Source: Thermococcus sp. (GTDB lineage: Archaea; Methanobacteriota_B; Thermococci; Thermococcales; Thermococcaceae). Taken from it: a stretch of 14,525 bases of DNA. The stretch covers positions 1-14,525 of the forward strand of contig JAGHBN010000131.1 in the NCBI GenBank assembly GCA_021160985.1, given 5' to 3'. This document shows positions 1-6,266 of this stretch, piece by piece. The notes beneath the pieces were generated by a model that was not told the origin of the DNA, did no database searches, and saw only the letters and a program-made list of their open reading frames with translations. Numbering within the stretch: the first letter of the stretch is position 1; every line of letters starts with the position of its first letter. The translations under genes and the position numbers were made by a program.

Positions 1-2
1 AC

Positions 3-647
3 TTCCTCCAGAGCGGTTTCTTCAGGCCGGGCTTCGAGGTACACGTCCACGAGCTCGGCGAGACGAGGCTGAAGTTCGGGGACTATGAAATCTGGAGCTT
101 CAAAGTTGAACACGGAATTCCGGCCCTTGGCTATGTCTTCAAGGAAAAGGACAGACGGGGGAAGTTTCTTCCCGAGAAGCTCGCAGAGTATGGGCTGAGT
201 GAGGGGCCGATACTTGGAAAGCTTGAGCGGGAGGGTAAAATTGAGTGGAACGGCCGGATAATCCGCCTCGAGGACGTCACCGGGCCGAGGAGGCGGGGCG
301 TTAAGATAGTCTACACCGGTGATACCGAGCCTTGCGAGAGGGTGAGGCTCTTCGCCGAGAACGCAGACCTGCTCATACACGAGGCCACCTACCTAAACCC
401 TGCCGACAGGGGCGAGAGCTACCACTCAACGGTCGAGGAGGCCTGTGAGACAGCCAGGAGGGCCAAGGTTAAACTGCTGGCGCTCTTCCACAGGGCATTC
501 CGCTACACCTACGAGGAGTATCTGAGCGAGGCCCCGAGGATATGCCGTGAGTTTGGGGTTAACTTCGTGGTTCCGCAGGACTTCGACGTTCTGACGTTTA
601 AATCCGGGGGCTGGGAGATGAGGAACATTCTGGAGGAGAGAGGATGA
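3..647 (+). CDS. rnz: Ribonuclease Z (tRNA 3' endonuclease), C-terminal part
   Basis: The 5' end is outside the window. The open frame runs from base 3 and gives 214 residues, against roughly 300 for archaeal RNase Z. The enzyme is a metallo-beta-lactamase-fold endonuclease that removes the 3' trailer from precursor tRNAs. Three metal-site elements are visible: the Asp of YTGDTEPC (codon 321-323), the His of HSTVEEA (codon 423-425) and the His of FHRAFRY (codon 489-491). The stretch EVHELGETRLKFGDYEIWSF-like at the start, followed by HGIPALGYVF and EKDRRGKF, is typical of thermococcal RNase Z. The N-terminal HxHxDH motif is missing only because of the window edge. The first in-frame ATG, at 342, is internal and not the start. 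The stop overlaps the next gene's start by four bases (ATGA), so the two are probably translated together. Confidence 0.93.
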   Translation, partial: FLQSGFFRPGFEVHVHELGETRLKFGDYEIWSFKVEHGIPALGYVFKEKDRRGKFLPEKLAEYGLSEGPILGKLEREGKIEWNGRIIRLEDVTGPRRRGVKIVYTGDTEPCERVRLFAENADLLIHEATYLNPADRGESYHSTVEEACETARRAKVKLLALFHRAFRYTYEEYLSEAPRICREFGVNFVVPQDFDVLTFKSGGWEMRNILEERG

Positions 648-1345
648 GCTATCTTCGCTACGTTAAGGTCATAGGAACCATGCACGTCTCTCCGAGGAGC
701 AGGGAGGAGGTTGTCAGGACAATACTCGAGGAGAGGCCGCATGCGGTCGCGATAGAACTGGACAGGACACGCTTTCTGGCCATGAACGAGAACAGGAGGA
801 TGACTCTTGAGGAAGCCCTCCGTTTCGGCAGGAAGGGGCTTATAAACTACGTTCTGGCCGAGGTTGAGGAAAAGCTCGGGGAAGAGTTCGGCATGAAGCC
901 TGGTGAGGAAATGAAGGCCGCTATAAGTGCCGCTCAAACCCTTGGCGTCCCCCTGTACCTTATAGACGAGGACATAAACCTCATTCTGGCGAAGATAGTT
1001 GCAGCTCCGGCTCGTGAGAAGTTCCTAATGGCGCTCGAGTCTCTGAGCGTCTTTTTGCCTGCCGGGACCACCGGAGGTCCTTCCGATGTTATGGGGGACT
1101 ACAAAATCATGATGATGCAGTTCAAGCGCCGCTACCCTTACCTCTACCGCGTTCTGGTCGAGGAGAGGAACGAGGTCATGGTGAGAAACCTGATTTCAAT
1201 CGTGGATTCCCTCAAAGCCCGGAGCATCAGGAAGCCGAGGGTCGTGGCGGTGGTCGGCCTCGGCCATAAGCCCGGGATAGAGCATCTTCTGGACTCCGTA
1301 AAGGAAAAAGTGTCTGCGCCTCCGAGCCAGAACCGCTACTGGTGA
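644..1345 (+). CDS. TraB/PrgY (TIKI-like) family protein
   Basis: The 233-residue protein carries the TraB-family signatures: GTMHVSPRSREEV near the N-terminus (residues about 11-23) and VVGLGHKPGIEHLL near the C-terminus, both containing the GxxH motif. Between them is an acidic AIELD element. TraB/PrgY proteins are known from enterococcal pheromone shutdown and are related to animal TIKI metalloproteases; the archaeal function is not established. Many archaeal homologues are longer, with C-terminal membrane helices. This one ends soon after the second GxxH and shows no clear membrane segment, so it is probably a soluble version. The ATG overlaps the RNase Z stop and is preceded by a purine-rich GGAGGAGAGAGG tract, which supports this start. 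The family call is secure; a hydrolase activity would be inference. Confidence 0.88.
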   Translation: MSYLRYVKVIGTMHVSPRSREEVVRTILEERPHAVAIELDRTRFLAMNENRRMTLEEALRFGRKGLINYVLAEVEEKLGEEFGMKPGEEMKAAISAAQTLGVPLYLIDEDINLILAKIVAAPAREKFLMALESLSVFLPAGTTGGPSDVMGDYKIMMMQFKRRYPYLYRVLVEERNEVMVRNLISIVDSLKARSIRKPRVVAVVGLGHKPGIEHLLDSVKEKVSAPPSQNRYW

Positions 1346-1381
1346 GGGAATGGAAGCTGAGACTTCGATCGGTTTCGTTAC

Positions 1382-1390
1382 TTTTATATT
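1382..1390 (+). promoter_or_regulatory. Putative TATA box of the KH-domain/M50 pair
   Basis: TTTTATATT lies in the 76-base gap between the TraB-family stop and the KH gene. It is about 40 bases before the ATG, so transcription would start near 1410-1412 with a leader of about 10 bases. Called from position and composition only. Confidence 0.5.
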
Positions 1391-1421
1391 TGAAACTGCC
1401 GAGCATTAGTGGGGATTAACC

Positions 1422-1601
1422 ATGAAGGACAGGCTGGAAAGGATGCTTAACGTTAAGGTCTTGGAAATAGAGGAGCTCGACGACAAGATAGTTGTCTACG
1501 TCCCGGAGGACCAGGTGAGGATTGCCGTTGGCAGCGGCGGTGCAGCTGTTAAGGCAGCGGAGCTCGTCATTGGCAAGAAGATTGAGGTGAAAGGTAAATG
1601 A
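1422..1601 (+). CDS. Small single KH-domain protein (NusA-type KH)
   Basis: This short gene encodes 59 residues from ATG (1422) to TGA (1599-1601). The sequence reads as one KH RNA-binding fold: strand-helix, a VVVYVPED strand, then IAVGSGGAAVKAAELVIGKK, where GSGG at residues 37-40 is the GxxG loop that contacts RNA. The pattern resembles the KH domain of NusA, where the same loop is followed by a helix and a GKKIEV-type strand. There is no S1 or NusA N-terminal domain, so it is a stand-alone KH module. The stop overlaps the ATG of the M50 peptidase gene by four bases (ATGA), implying translational coupling. An AT-rich TATA-like element lies about 40 bases upstream. The RNA target cannot be read from the sequence. 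Confidence 0.88.
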   Translation: MKDRLERMLNVKVLEIEELDDKIVVYVPEDQVRIAVGSGGAAVKAAELVIGKKIEVKGK

Positions 1602-2194
1602 GCCCCTCCCCCGGAGGGCGTTTCCACCGGAGGGAACTGGAAGACATTGTCATTTCTTACCTCGTTCTCGTCTTGCTATTTTCTAACTTTGACCCCCATA
1701 ACGTCCCCTACGTTGTTGTGGCCGTTTTGACGGCCTTCGTATTTCACGAACTCGCTCACAGGGCAGTTGCAAGACACTACGGCTACGTTGCATATTACAA
1801 GAGGTGGGATACGGGGATAGCGGTGGCCCTTCTCCTTGGCATCCTCACGAAGCTCTTGACCGGGAGCGTGTGGATATTCGCGGCCCTGGGCGCGGTTTAT
1901 ATCTACGCGCCCTATCAGTACTGGGAGGACAGGGAGGCATACGGGAAGATAAGCCTTGCAGGCCCTCTGGTTAACATTGTGGTTGGCGTGTTAGCGATAG
2001 CGCTGATGAGAGCGTTCACGCCGCTCACGGCCCCGTGGTGGATACTCAAGACAACGGCAGGTGTTAACCTCTGGCTGGCCTTCTTCAACCTGCTTCCGCT
2101 CCCGTCCCTTGACGGCTGGAAGGTGATTCGGTGGAACACCGGCTACTGGGCAATAGCCACAGGCGCGGCCTATCTCCTTTGGGCCCTGGTATAA
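1598..2194 (+). CDS. Site-2 protease-like M50 membrane metallopeptidase
   Basis: The 198-residue, strongly hydrophobic protein has both M50 active-site elements. These are HELAH at residues 50-54 (zinc ligands His50 and His54, catalytic Glu51) within a membrane helix, and NLLPLPSLDG at 164-173, whose Asp172 supplies the third zinc ligand. An AGPLVN segment at 121-126 also fits the family. I see about five to six membrane segments and no PDZ or CBS domain, so it is a minimal version. Site-2 proteases cut substrates within the membrane, often releasing regulators; no substrate is evident here. The ATG overlaps the KH-gene stop by four bases. The TAA stop lies inside the TGM of the following pgi promoter. 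Confidence 0.92.
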   Translation: MSPSPGGRFHRRELEDIVISYLVLVLLFSNFDPHNVPYVVVAVLTAFVFHELAHRAVARHYGYVAYYKRWDTGIAVALLLGILTKLLTGSVWIFAALGAVYIYAPYQYWEDREAYGKISLAGPLVNIVVGVLAIALMRAFTPLTAPWWILKTTAGVNLWLAFFNLLPLPSLDGWKVIRWNTGYWAIATGAAYLLWALV

Positions 2195-2208
2195 CACCTC
2201 CAGTGATA
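2192..2208. promoter_or_regulatory. Thermococcales glycolytic motif (TGM) upstream of pgi, one mismatch
   Basis: TAACAC-CTCCA-GTGATA matches the TGM consensus TATCAC-N5-GTGATA at 11 of 12 conserved positions. This site is bound by the sugar-responsive regulator TrmBL1 (Tgr in T. kodakarensis). It overlaps the stop codon of the M50 gene and lies upstream of the likely pgi TATA box, the position associated with activation under gluconeogenic conditions. Confidence 0.8.
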
Positions 2209-2221
2209 TAGAAGCGAAAGG

Positions 2222-2228
2222 TTAAATA
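2222..2228 (+). promoter_or_regulatory. Putative pgi TATA box
   Basis: TTAAATA lies about 39 bases before the preferred pgi start. It predicts transcription from about 2250 and a short leader. A weaker TATA-like string (GTATAAC) inside the TGM is an alternative, and would change how the TGM position is read. Confidence 0.55.
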
Positions 2229-2260
2229 AGCCTGAGAACCACTCCATGGTGGTGATTGAA

Positions 2261-2827
2261 ATGGAGTACAAGAACCCGCTGGGTGTTGATATTGACCTTG
2301 AAACCGGCGTTATCCCCGGCGCCAAGAAGCTCGTTAGAAGGCTCAGCGACATGAAGGGCTACTTCCTCGACGAGGAAGCTTATGAAGAGCTCCTCAAGGA
2401 AGACCCGGTCGTCTACGAGGTCTACGCGGTTGAGCAGGAGGAGAAGGACGGCGACCTCAACTTTGCAACCACCGTTCTCTATCCCGGCAAGGTCGGGAAG
2501 GAGTTCTTTTTCACCAAGGGCCACTTCCACGCCAAGGCCGACAGGGCGGAGATATACTACGGCATCAAGGGCAGGGGAGGAATGCTCCTCCAGACCCCGG
2601 AAGGAAAGGCGGAATGGATAGAAATGGAGCCGGGGACCGTCGTTTATGTCCCGCCCTACTGGGCTCACAGGACGGTCAACACGGGCGACGAGCCCTTCAT
2701 CTTCCTGGCTATATATCCGGCGGATGCGGGTCACGATTATGGCTCGATAAAGGAGAAGGGCTTTGCCAAGCTCGTCGTTGAGGAGAACGGCGAGGTAAAG
2801 CTGGTTGACAACCCGCGGTGGTCGTGA
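2261..2827 (+). CDS. pgiA: Glucose-6-phosphate isomerase, archaeal cupin type
   Basis: This enzyme interconverts glucose 6-phosphate and fructose 6-phosphate in the cytoplasm. It belongs to the metal-dependent cupin PGI family of Thermococcales, unrelated to the usual PGI fold. From the ATG at 2261 the protein is 188 residues, close to the 189 of the Pyrococcus furiosus enzyme. The metal ligands then fall at the same numbers as in that enzyme: His88 and His90 in KGHFHAK, Glu97 in DRAEIY and His136 in PPYWAHRT. A longer frame opens at 2246, but the GGTGGTGAT ribosome binding site at 2248-2256 favours 2261. ADP-glucokinase, the enzyme that makes its substrate, follows 66 bases downstream under its own promoter. 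A T-rich tract after the stop may end the transcript. Confidence 0.97.
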   Translation: MEYKNPLGVDIDLETGVIPGAKKLVRRLSDMKGYFLDEEAYEELLKEDPVVYEVYAVEQEEKDGDLNFATTVLYPGKVGKEFFFTKGHFHAKADRAEIYYGIKGRGGMLLQTPEGKAEWIEMEPGTVVYVPPYWAHRTVNTGDEPFIFLAIYPADAGHDYGSIKEKGFAKLVVEENGEVKLVDNPRWS

Positions 2828-2831
2828 GGCC

Positions 2832-2843
2832 CTTCTCTTTTTT
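2832..2843 (+). terminator. Possible oligo-T terminator after pgi
   Basis: CTTCTCTTTTTT follows the pgi stop within about ten bases. Thermococcal transcription commonly ends at oligo-T tracts without a hairpin. The call rests on composition and position only. Confidence 0.35.
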
Positions 2844-2854
2844 CACCGCAATCC

Positions 2855-2863
2855 TTATTAACT
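2855..2863 (+). promoter_or_regulatory. Putative TATA box of the ADP-glucokinase gene
   Basis: TTATTAACT lies 39 bases before the ATG and 18 bases before the start of the downstream TGM. It predicts transcription from about 2883-2886. Confidence 0.5.
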
Positions 2864-2872
2864 CAACATACA

Positions 2873-2889
2873 TAACACTCTCGGTGATA
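2873..2889. promoter_or_regulatory. TGM in the ADP-glucokinase promoter, one mismatch
   Basis: TAACAC-TCTCG-GTGATA matches the TGM consensus at 11 of 12 conserved positions, with the same T-to-A change as at pgi. It sits between the TATA box and the start codon, over the expected transcription start and the GGTGAT ribosome binding site. That is the arrangement linked to repression by TrmBL1/Tgr when sugars are absent. Confidence 0.8.
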
Positions 2890-2893
2890 CAAA

Positions 2894-4255
2894 ATGACAT
2901 GGGATGCCCTTTACGCTTCTGCCTTCGAGAGGGTTAAGGCAAGGATTAGGAACGTTGGAGGAGTGCTGCTCGCGTACAACACCAACATCGATGCAATTCA
3001 CTACCTTGAGAGCGGCGATTTGGAGGAAAGAATCAGGAAGGCCGGCGTGGATGAAGTTCTCAAATACTCTGAGGAACTGCCCGAGAGGATAAAAAGCGTT
3101 CCCCAGCTTCTCGGTTCAATCCTGTGGAGTGTTAAGCGCGGCAAAGCTGCTGAGCTCTTCATTGAGAGCTGCCCTGTCAGGTTCTATATGAAGCGGTGGG
3201 GATGGAATGAGCTCCGTATGGGAGGGCAGGTCGGAATAATGGCCAATCTTCTGGGTGGCGTCTACGGCGTCCCGGTAATTGCCCACGTCCCCCAAATATC
3301 CCGCCTTCAGGCGAGTCTCTTCAAGGAGGGTCCGATTTACGTTCCCAAGGTTGTGGATGGTGACGTTAAGCTGGTTCACCCGAAGGAATTTGGAGGGGAA
3401 GAAGAGAGTTGCCTCCACTACATCTACGAGTTCCCGCGCGGCTTTAAGGTTCTCGACTTTGAAGCCCCGAGGGAAAACCGCTTCATAGGTGCCGCCGACG
3501 ACTACAACACAACCCTCTTCATCCGCGACGAGTTCAGGGAGAACTTTGAGGAGATAGCATCGAGGGGGAAGCTCGCGATAATAAGCGGCCTCCAGGCCCT
3601 CACCGAGGAGAACTACTCTGAGCCCTTTGAGACGATAAGGGCCAATCTCGATGTCCTCGGCGAGAAGAACATCCCCGCTCACCTCGAGTTCGCCTTCACT
3701 CCCGATGAGACCGTTAGGAAGGCGATACTCGACCTACTGCCCAAGTTCTGGAGCGTCGGCCTGAACGAGGTGGAACTCGCCTCAGTAATGGAGGTCATGG
3801 GAGAGAAGGAACTCGCCGAAAAGCTTCTTGCGAACGATCCTGTGGATCCACTGGCAGTCACAGAGGCCATGCTGAAACTTGCCGAGAGGACTGGGGTTAA
3901 GAGGGTTCACTTCCACACCTACGGGTACTACCTTGCTCTGACATCATACAAGGGTGAATTCGTCCGCGATGCGTTACTCTTTGCGGCTCTCGCCGCTGCA
4001 GCGAAGGCTAAGCTTGGCGACGTTCCTTCCATAGCCGAGGTTGTCAATGCCATGGACGTTCCGGTCAACGAGAGAGCAAAGCCCGTTGAGGAGGCCCTTG
4101 TTAGGGAATACGGAATGGCGAAGGGAATCGCCGAAGTCGATGGCTATCAGCTGGCCTTCATTCCAACCAAGATTGTGGCCAGACCAAAGAGCACCGTGGG
4201 GATAGGGGATACAATTTCGAGCTCCGCTTTTGTTGGAGAGTTTGCACTCAGGTAG
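2894..4255 (+). CDS. glkA: ADP-dependent glucokinase
   Basis: The enzyme phosphorylates glucose with ADP instead of ATP, the first step of the modified Embden-Meyerhof pathway of Thermococcales. The protein has 453 residues, close to the 455 of the Pyrococcus furiosus enzyme, and is recognisable throughout. Visible features are AYNTNIDAI at residues 27-35, with the sugar-binding Asp33; ESCPVRFYMKRWGWNELRMGG around 91-111; and the C-terminal STVGIGDTISSSAF, whose Asp439 is the catalytic base of the ribokinase fold. The start is fixed by the GGTGAT ribosome binding site at 2883-2888 and by alignment of the N-terminus. A TGM overlaps this start region, so sugar-dependent control is likely. A T-rich tract just after the stop may terminate the transcript. 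Confidence 0.98.
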   Translation: MTWDALYASAFERVKARIRNVGGVLLAYNTNIDAIHYLESGDLEERIRKAGVDEVLKYSEELPERIKSVPQLLGSILWSVKRGKAAELFIESCPVRFYMKRWGWNELRMGGQVGIMANLLGGVYGVPVIAHVPQISRLQASLFKEGPIYVPKVVDGDVKLVHPKEFGGEEESCLHYIYEFPRGFKVLDFEAPRENRFIGAADDYNTTLFIRDEFRENFEEIASRGKLAIISGLQALTEENYSEPFETIRANLDVLGEKNIPAHLEFAFTPDETVRKAILDLLPKFWSVGLNEVELASVMEVMGEKELAEKLLANDPVDPLAVTEAMLKLAERTGVKRVHFHTYGYYLALTSYKGEFVRDALLFAALAAAAKAKLGDVPSIAEVVNAMDVPVNERAKPVEEALVREYGMAKGIAEVDGYQLAFIPTKIVARPKSTVGIGDTISSSAFVGEFALR

Positions 4256-4265
4256 TAGGGCAAAC

Positions 4266-4277
4266 CTTTTTATTATT
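4266..4277 (+). terminator. Possible T-rich terminator after ADP-glucokinase
   Basis: CTTTTTATTATT starts 11 bases after the stop. It fits an archaeal oligo-T terminator, but it could also contribute to the mpgS promoter that follows directly. Confidence 0.35.
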
Positions 4278-4281
4278 TGGG

Positions 4282-4290
4282 TTAAAATAA
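4282..4290 (+). promoter_or_regulatory. Putative TATA box of the mpgS operon
   Basis: TTAAAATAA lies about 60 bases before the TTG start, in an AT-rich gap of 86 bases, and predicts transcription from about 4312. Downstream, TGGGAG (4297-4302) can pair with TTCCCA (4315-4320) using one G-U pair. No good TGM is present. Confidence 0.5.
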
Positions 4291-4341
4291 TTTTAGTGGG
4301 AGTTCCTTTTTCACTTCCCATGTGTTACTGGAGGTGATATC

Positions 4342-5523
4342 TTGCTTTTGGAGGCGCCTGTATATAAAGAGCTCCTTGGAGCCGTTGAGATATTTGAAGT
4401 TCAGAAAGTTATAAAGCTGGACAGCGAGACCAAGGATGTTGGGAGCTTCACTGTTACCAATGTTCCGAGGGAGGAGATATACCGCGTACTTAAGGACATG
4501 GCAATAGTTGTGCCAATGAAAAACGAGAAGCTGCAGCTAATCGATGGGGTTCTTAAGGCCATTCCTCACCAGTCTTTGATAATACTGGTCTCAAACAGCA
4601 AGAGAGAGGGCCCTAACCTGTTCAAGCAGGAGGTTGACCTTGTAAAGCACTTCTACAACCTCACAAGGTCGAGGATCATAATGGTTCATCAGAAGGACGT
4701 GGGTCTGGCAAAGGCGTTTGAGGAAACAGGGTACACTGAGATCCTTGACAAGAACGGGAACGTGAGGAGCGGAAAAGGCGAGGGAATGGTGGTGGGTATT
4801 CTCCTGGCCAAGGCACTTGGGGCCAAGTACGTCGGGTTTGTCGATGCCGACAACTACATCCCGGGAGCCGTCAACGAGTACGTTAAAGACTATGCCGCAG
4901 GATTTCTCATGAGTGAGAGTGAATATGCAATGGTCCGGCTCAGCTGGCGCCACAAACCCAAGGTTACCACCAAGGGCCTCTACTTCAAGAAATGGGGGAG
5001 GGTCAGCGAGATAACGAACCGCTACATGAACGCCCTCTTCGGGGTTGCCACGAACTTTGAAACGAGCATAATATCAACCGGAAACGCCGGAGAGCACGCT
5101 ATGACGCTGAAACTGGCCGAAATAATGCCGTTTTCCACGGGCTATTCAATAGAGCCCTTTGAGCTTGTCTACCTCTTCGAGACCTTCGGCAGGTGGGGGA
5201 AGGACAGCCACACCGAGGTCTACGACGAGGGCATAGAAATATTCCAGATCGAAACACTCAACCCCCACCTTCACGAAGACAAGGGTCAGGAACACGTTAG
5301 GGACATGATACTGAGCTCCCTCGGAACGATATATCATTCCGAGCTTGCCACCGATAGTCTGAGAAAAAACATCCTACACGAGCTCAGACTACACAAGCTC
5401 CTGAAGGAGGGTGAAGAACCGCCCAAACCAAAAGTCATGCCTCCGATAGAGGGAATCGACGTAAAGAAGTGGATGAGCGTCCTCGAAGATGAGGGGGAGA
5501 CACTGCTCCGCTTTGGGGTATGA
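4342..5523 (+). CDS. mpgS: Mannosyl-3-phosphoglycerate synthase
   Basis: This cytoplasmic retaining glycosyltransferase (family GT55) joins the mannose of GDP-mannose to 3-phosphoglycerate, giving mannosyl-3-phosphoglycerate, the precursor of the compatible solute mannosylglycerate. The 393 residues compare with 394 in the characterised Pyrococcus horikoshii enzyme. VPMKNEKLQLIDG at 57-69, SNSKREGPN at 84-92 and RSGKGEGM at 142-149 are family signatures. GFVDADNYIPG at 165-175 carries the DxD-type metal/nucleotide-sugar motif (Asp168 and Asp170). The start is a TTG with a strong GGAGGTGAT site at 4330-4338; it gives the expected MLLEAPVYKE N-terminus, and no upstream ATG fits. The stop overlaps the phosphatase gene by four bases, so synthase and phosphatase are coupled. 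The first few hundred bases look somewhat richer in A/T than neighbouring genes. Confidence 0.97.
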   Translation: MLLEAPVYKELLGAVEIFEVQKVIKLDSETKDVGSFTVTNVPREEIYRVLKDMAIVVPMKNEKLQLIDGVLKAIPHQSLIILVSNSKREGPNLFKQEVDLVKHFYNLTRSRIIMVHQKDVGLAKAFEETGYTEILDKNGNVRSGKGEGMVVGILLAKALGAKYVGFVDADNYIPGAVNEYVKDYAAGFLMSESEYAMVRLSWRHKPKVTTKGLYFKKWGRVSEITNRYMNALFGVATNFETSIISTGNAGEHAMTLKLAEIMPFSTGYSIEPFELVYLFETFGRWGKDSHTEVYDEGIEIFQIETLNPHLHEDKGQEHVRDMILSSLGTIYHSELATDSLRKNILHELRLHKLLKEGEEPPKPKVMPPIEGIDVKKWMSVLEDEGETLLRFGV

Positions 5524-6266
5524 AAATGAGGGTGATATTCCTTGACCTCGACAAAACACTCTTGGGTGATGACTACTCACCCGAACCCGGCGGAAAAGTC
5601 GTGACGGCCTTAGTGGAGGCTGGCTTTGAGGTCGTCCTGAACTCATCAAAAACCCGGACTGAGCAGGAGTACTACAGGAGGGCGTGGAACCTCATGTCCC
5701 CTTTCATTGTGGAAAACGGAAGTGCTGTTTACATTCCGCGGAACTACTTTTCGCCCAAGATAACAGGAAAATTTGGGGTTGGACGGGGCTGCTATCGTGT
5801 AATCGAACTCGGAAAACCTTACGAGGAAATCAGGGTTGTGCTGGATGCCATTGGGGGCGGGTACGGTCTGAAATACTATGGAAACTCAACAGTTGAGGAG
5901 GTTGTGGAGTTCACGGGGCTGCCTGAAGAGCTCGCAAGGCTTGCCATGATGAGAGAGTACAGTGAGACGCTGTTCCGCTGGAAAAAAGAGGGCTTTGAGG
6001 CCGAGCTGGAACGCAGAGGGCTGAGGATTTCGAGGGGAAGCCGCTTCCTAAACGTCACTGGGGATACCGATAAGGGCAGGGCGGCAGAGGTGCTCATAAG
6101 GCTGTACTCTCTCACGGGGCCGGTCGAGAGTTTTGCCGTTGGAGACGGGCCCAACGATTTCCCGCTCTTTGATGTTGTGGATCACGCGTACATTGTGGGG
6201 GATTTGAACCACCCGAAGGCTAGAAATATAAGCTCCATAAAGGAGTTGTTGGAGGTGGTAACATGA
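5520..6266 (+). CDS. mpgP: Mannosyl-3-phosphoglycerate phosphatase
   Basis: The enzyme hydrolyses mannosyl-3-phosphoglycerate to mannosylglycerate, the last step in making this osmo- and thermoprotective solute. It is a HAD-superfamily phosphatase of 248 residues (about 243 in Pyrococcus horikoshii). Motif I is FLDLDKT, with nucleophile Asp9 and acid/base Asp11. Motif II is NSSKTR at 41-46, and motif IV is GDGPND at 208-213, with metal-binding Asp209 and Asp213. ENGSA at 65-69 and YYGNST also match the family. The ATG at 5520 overlaps the synthase stop (ATGA). A second ATG two codons on, at 5526, could be used with no loss of motif. The stop overlaps the next ATG (6263) in the same way, making a tightly coupled three-gene unit. 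Confidence 0.96.
   Translation: MKMRVIFLDLDKTLLGDDYSPEPGGKVVTALVEAGFEVVLNSSKTRTEQEYYRRAWNLMSPFIVENGSAVYIPRNYFSPKITGKFGVGRGCYRVIELGKPYEEIRVVLDAIGGGYGLKYYGNSTVEEVVEFTGLPEELARLAMMREYSETLFRWKKEGFEAELERRGLRISRGSRFLNVTGDTDKGRAAEVLIRLYSLTGPVESFAVGDGPNDFPLFDVVDHAYIVGDLNHPKARNISSIKELLEVVT

Noticed and set aside
4323..4339. TGTTAC-TGGAG-GTGATA before mpgS, resembling a TGM
   Set aside because: Only 10 of 12 conserved positions match, and the right half is simply the GGAGGTGAT ribosome binding site. The same happens at 9591-9600 before the second permease gene.
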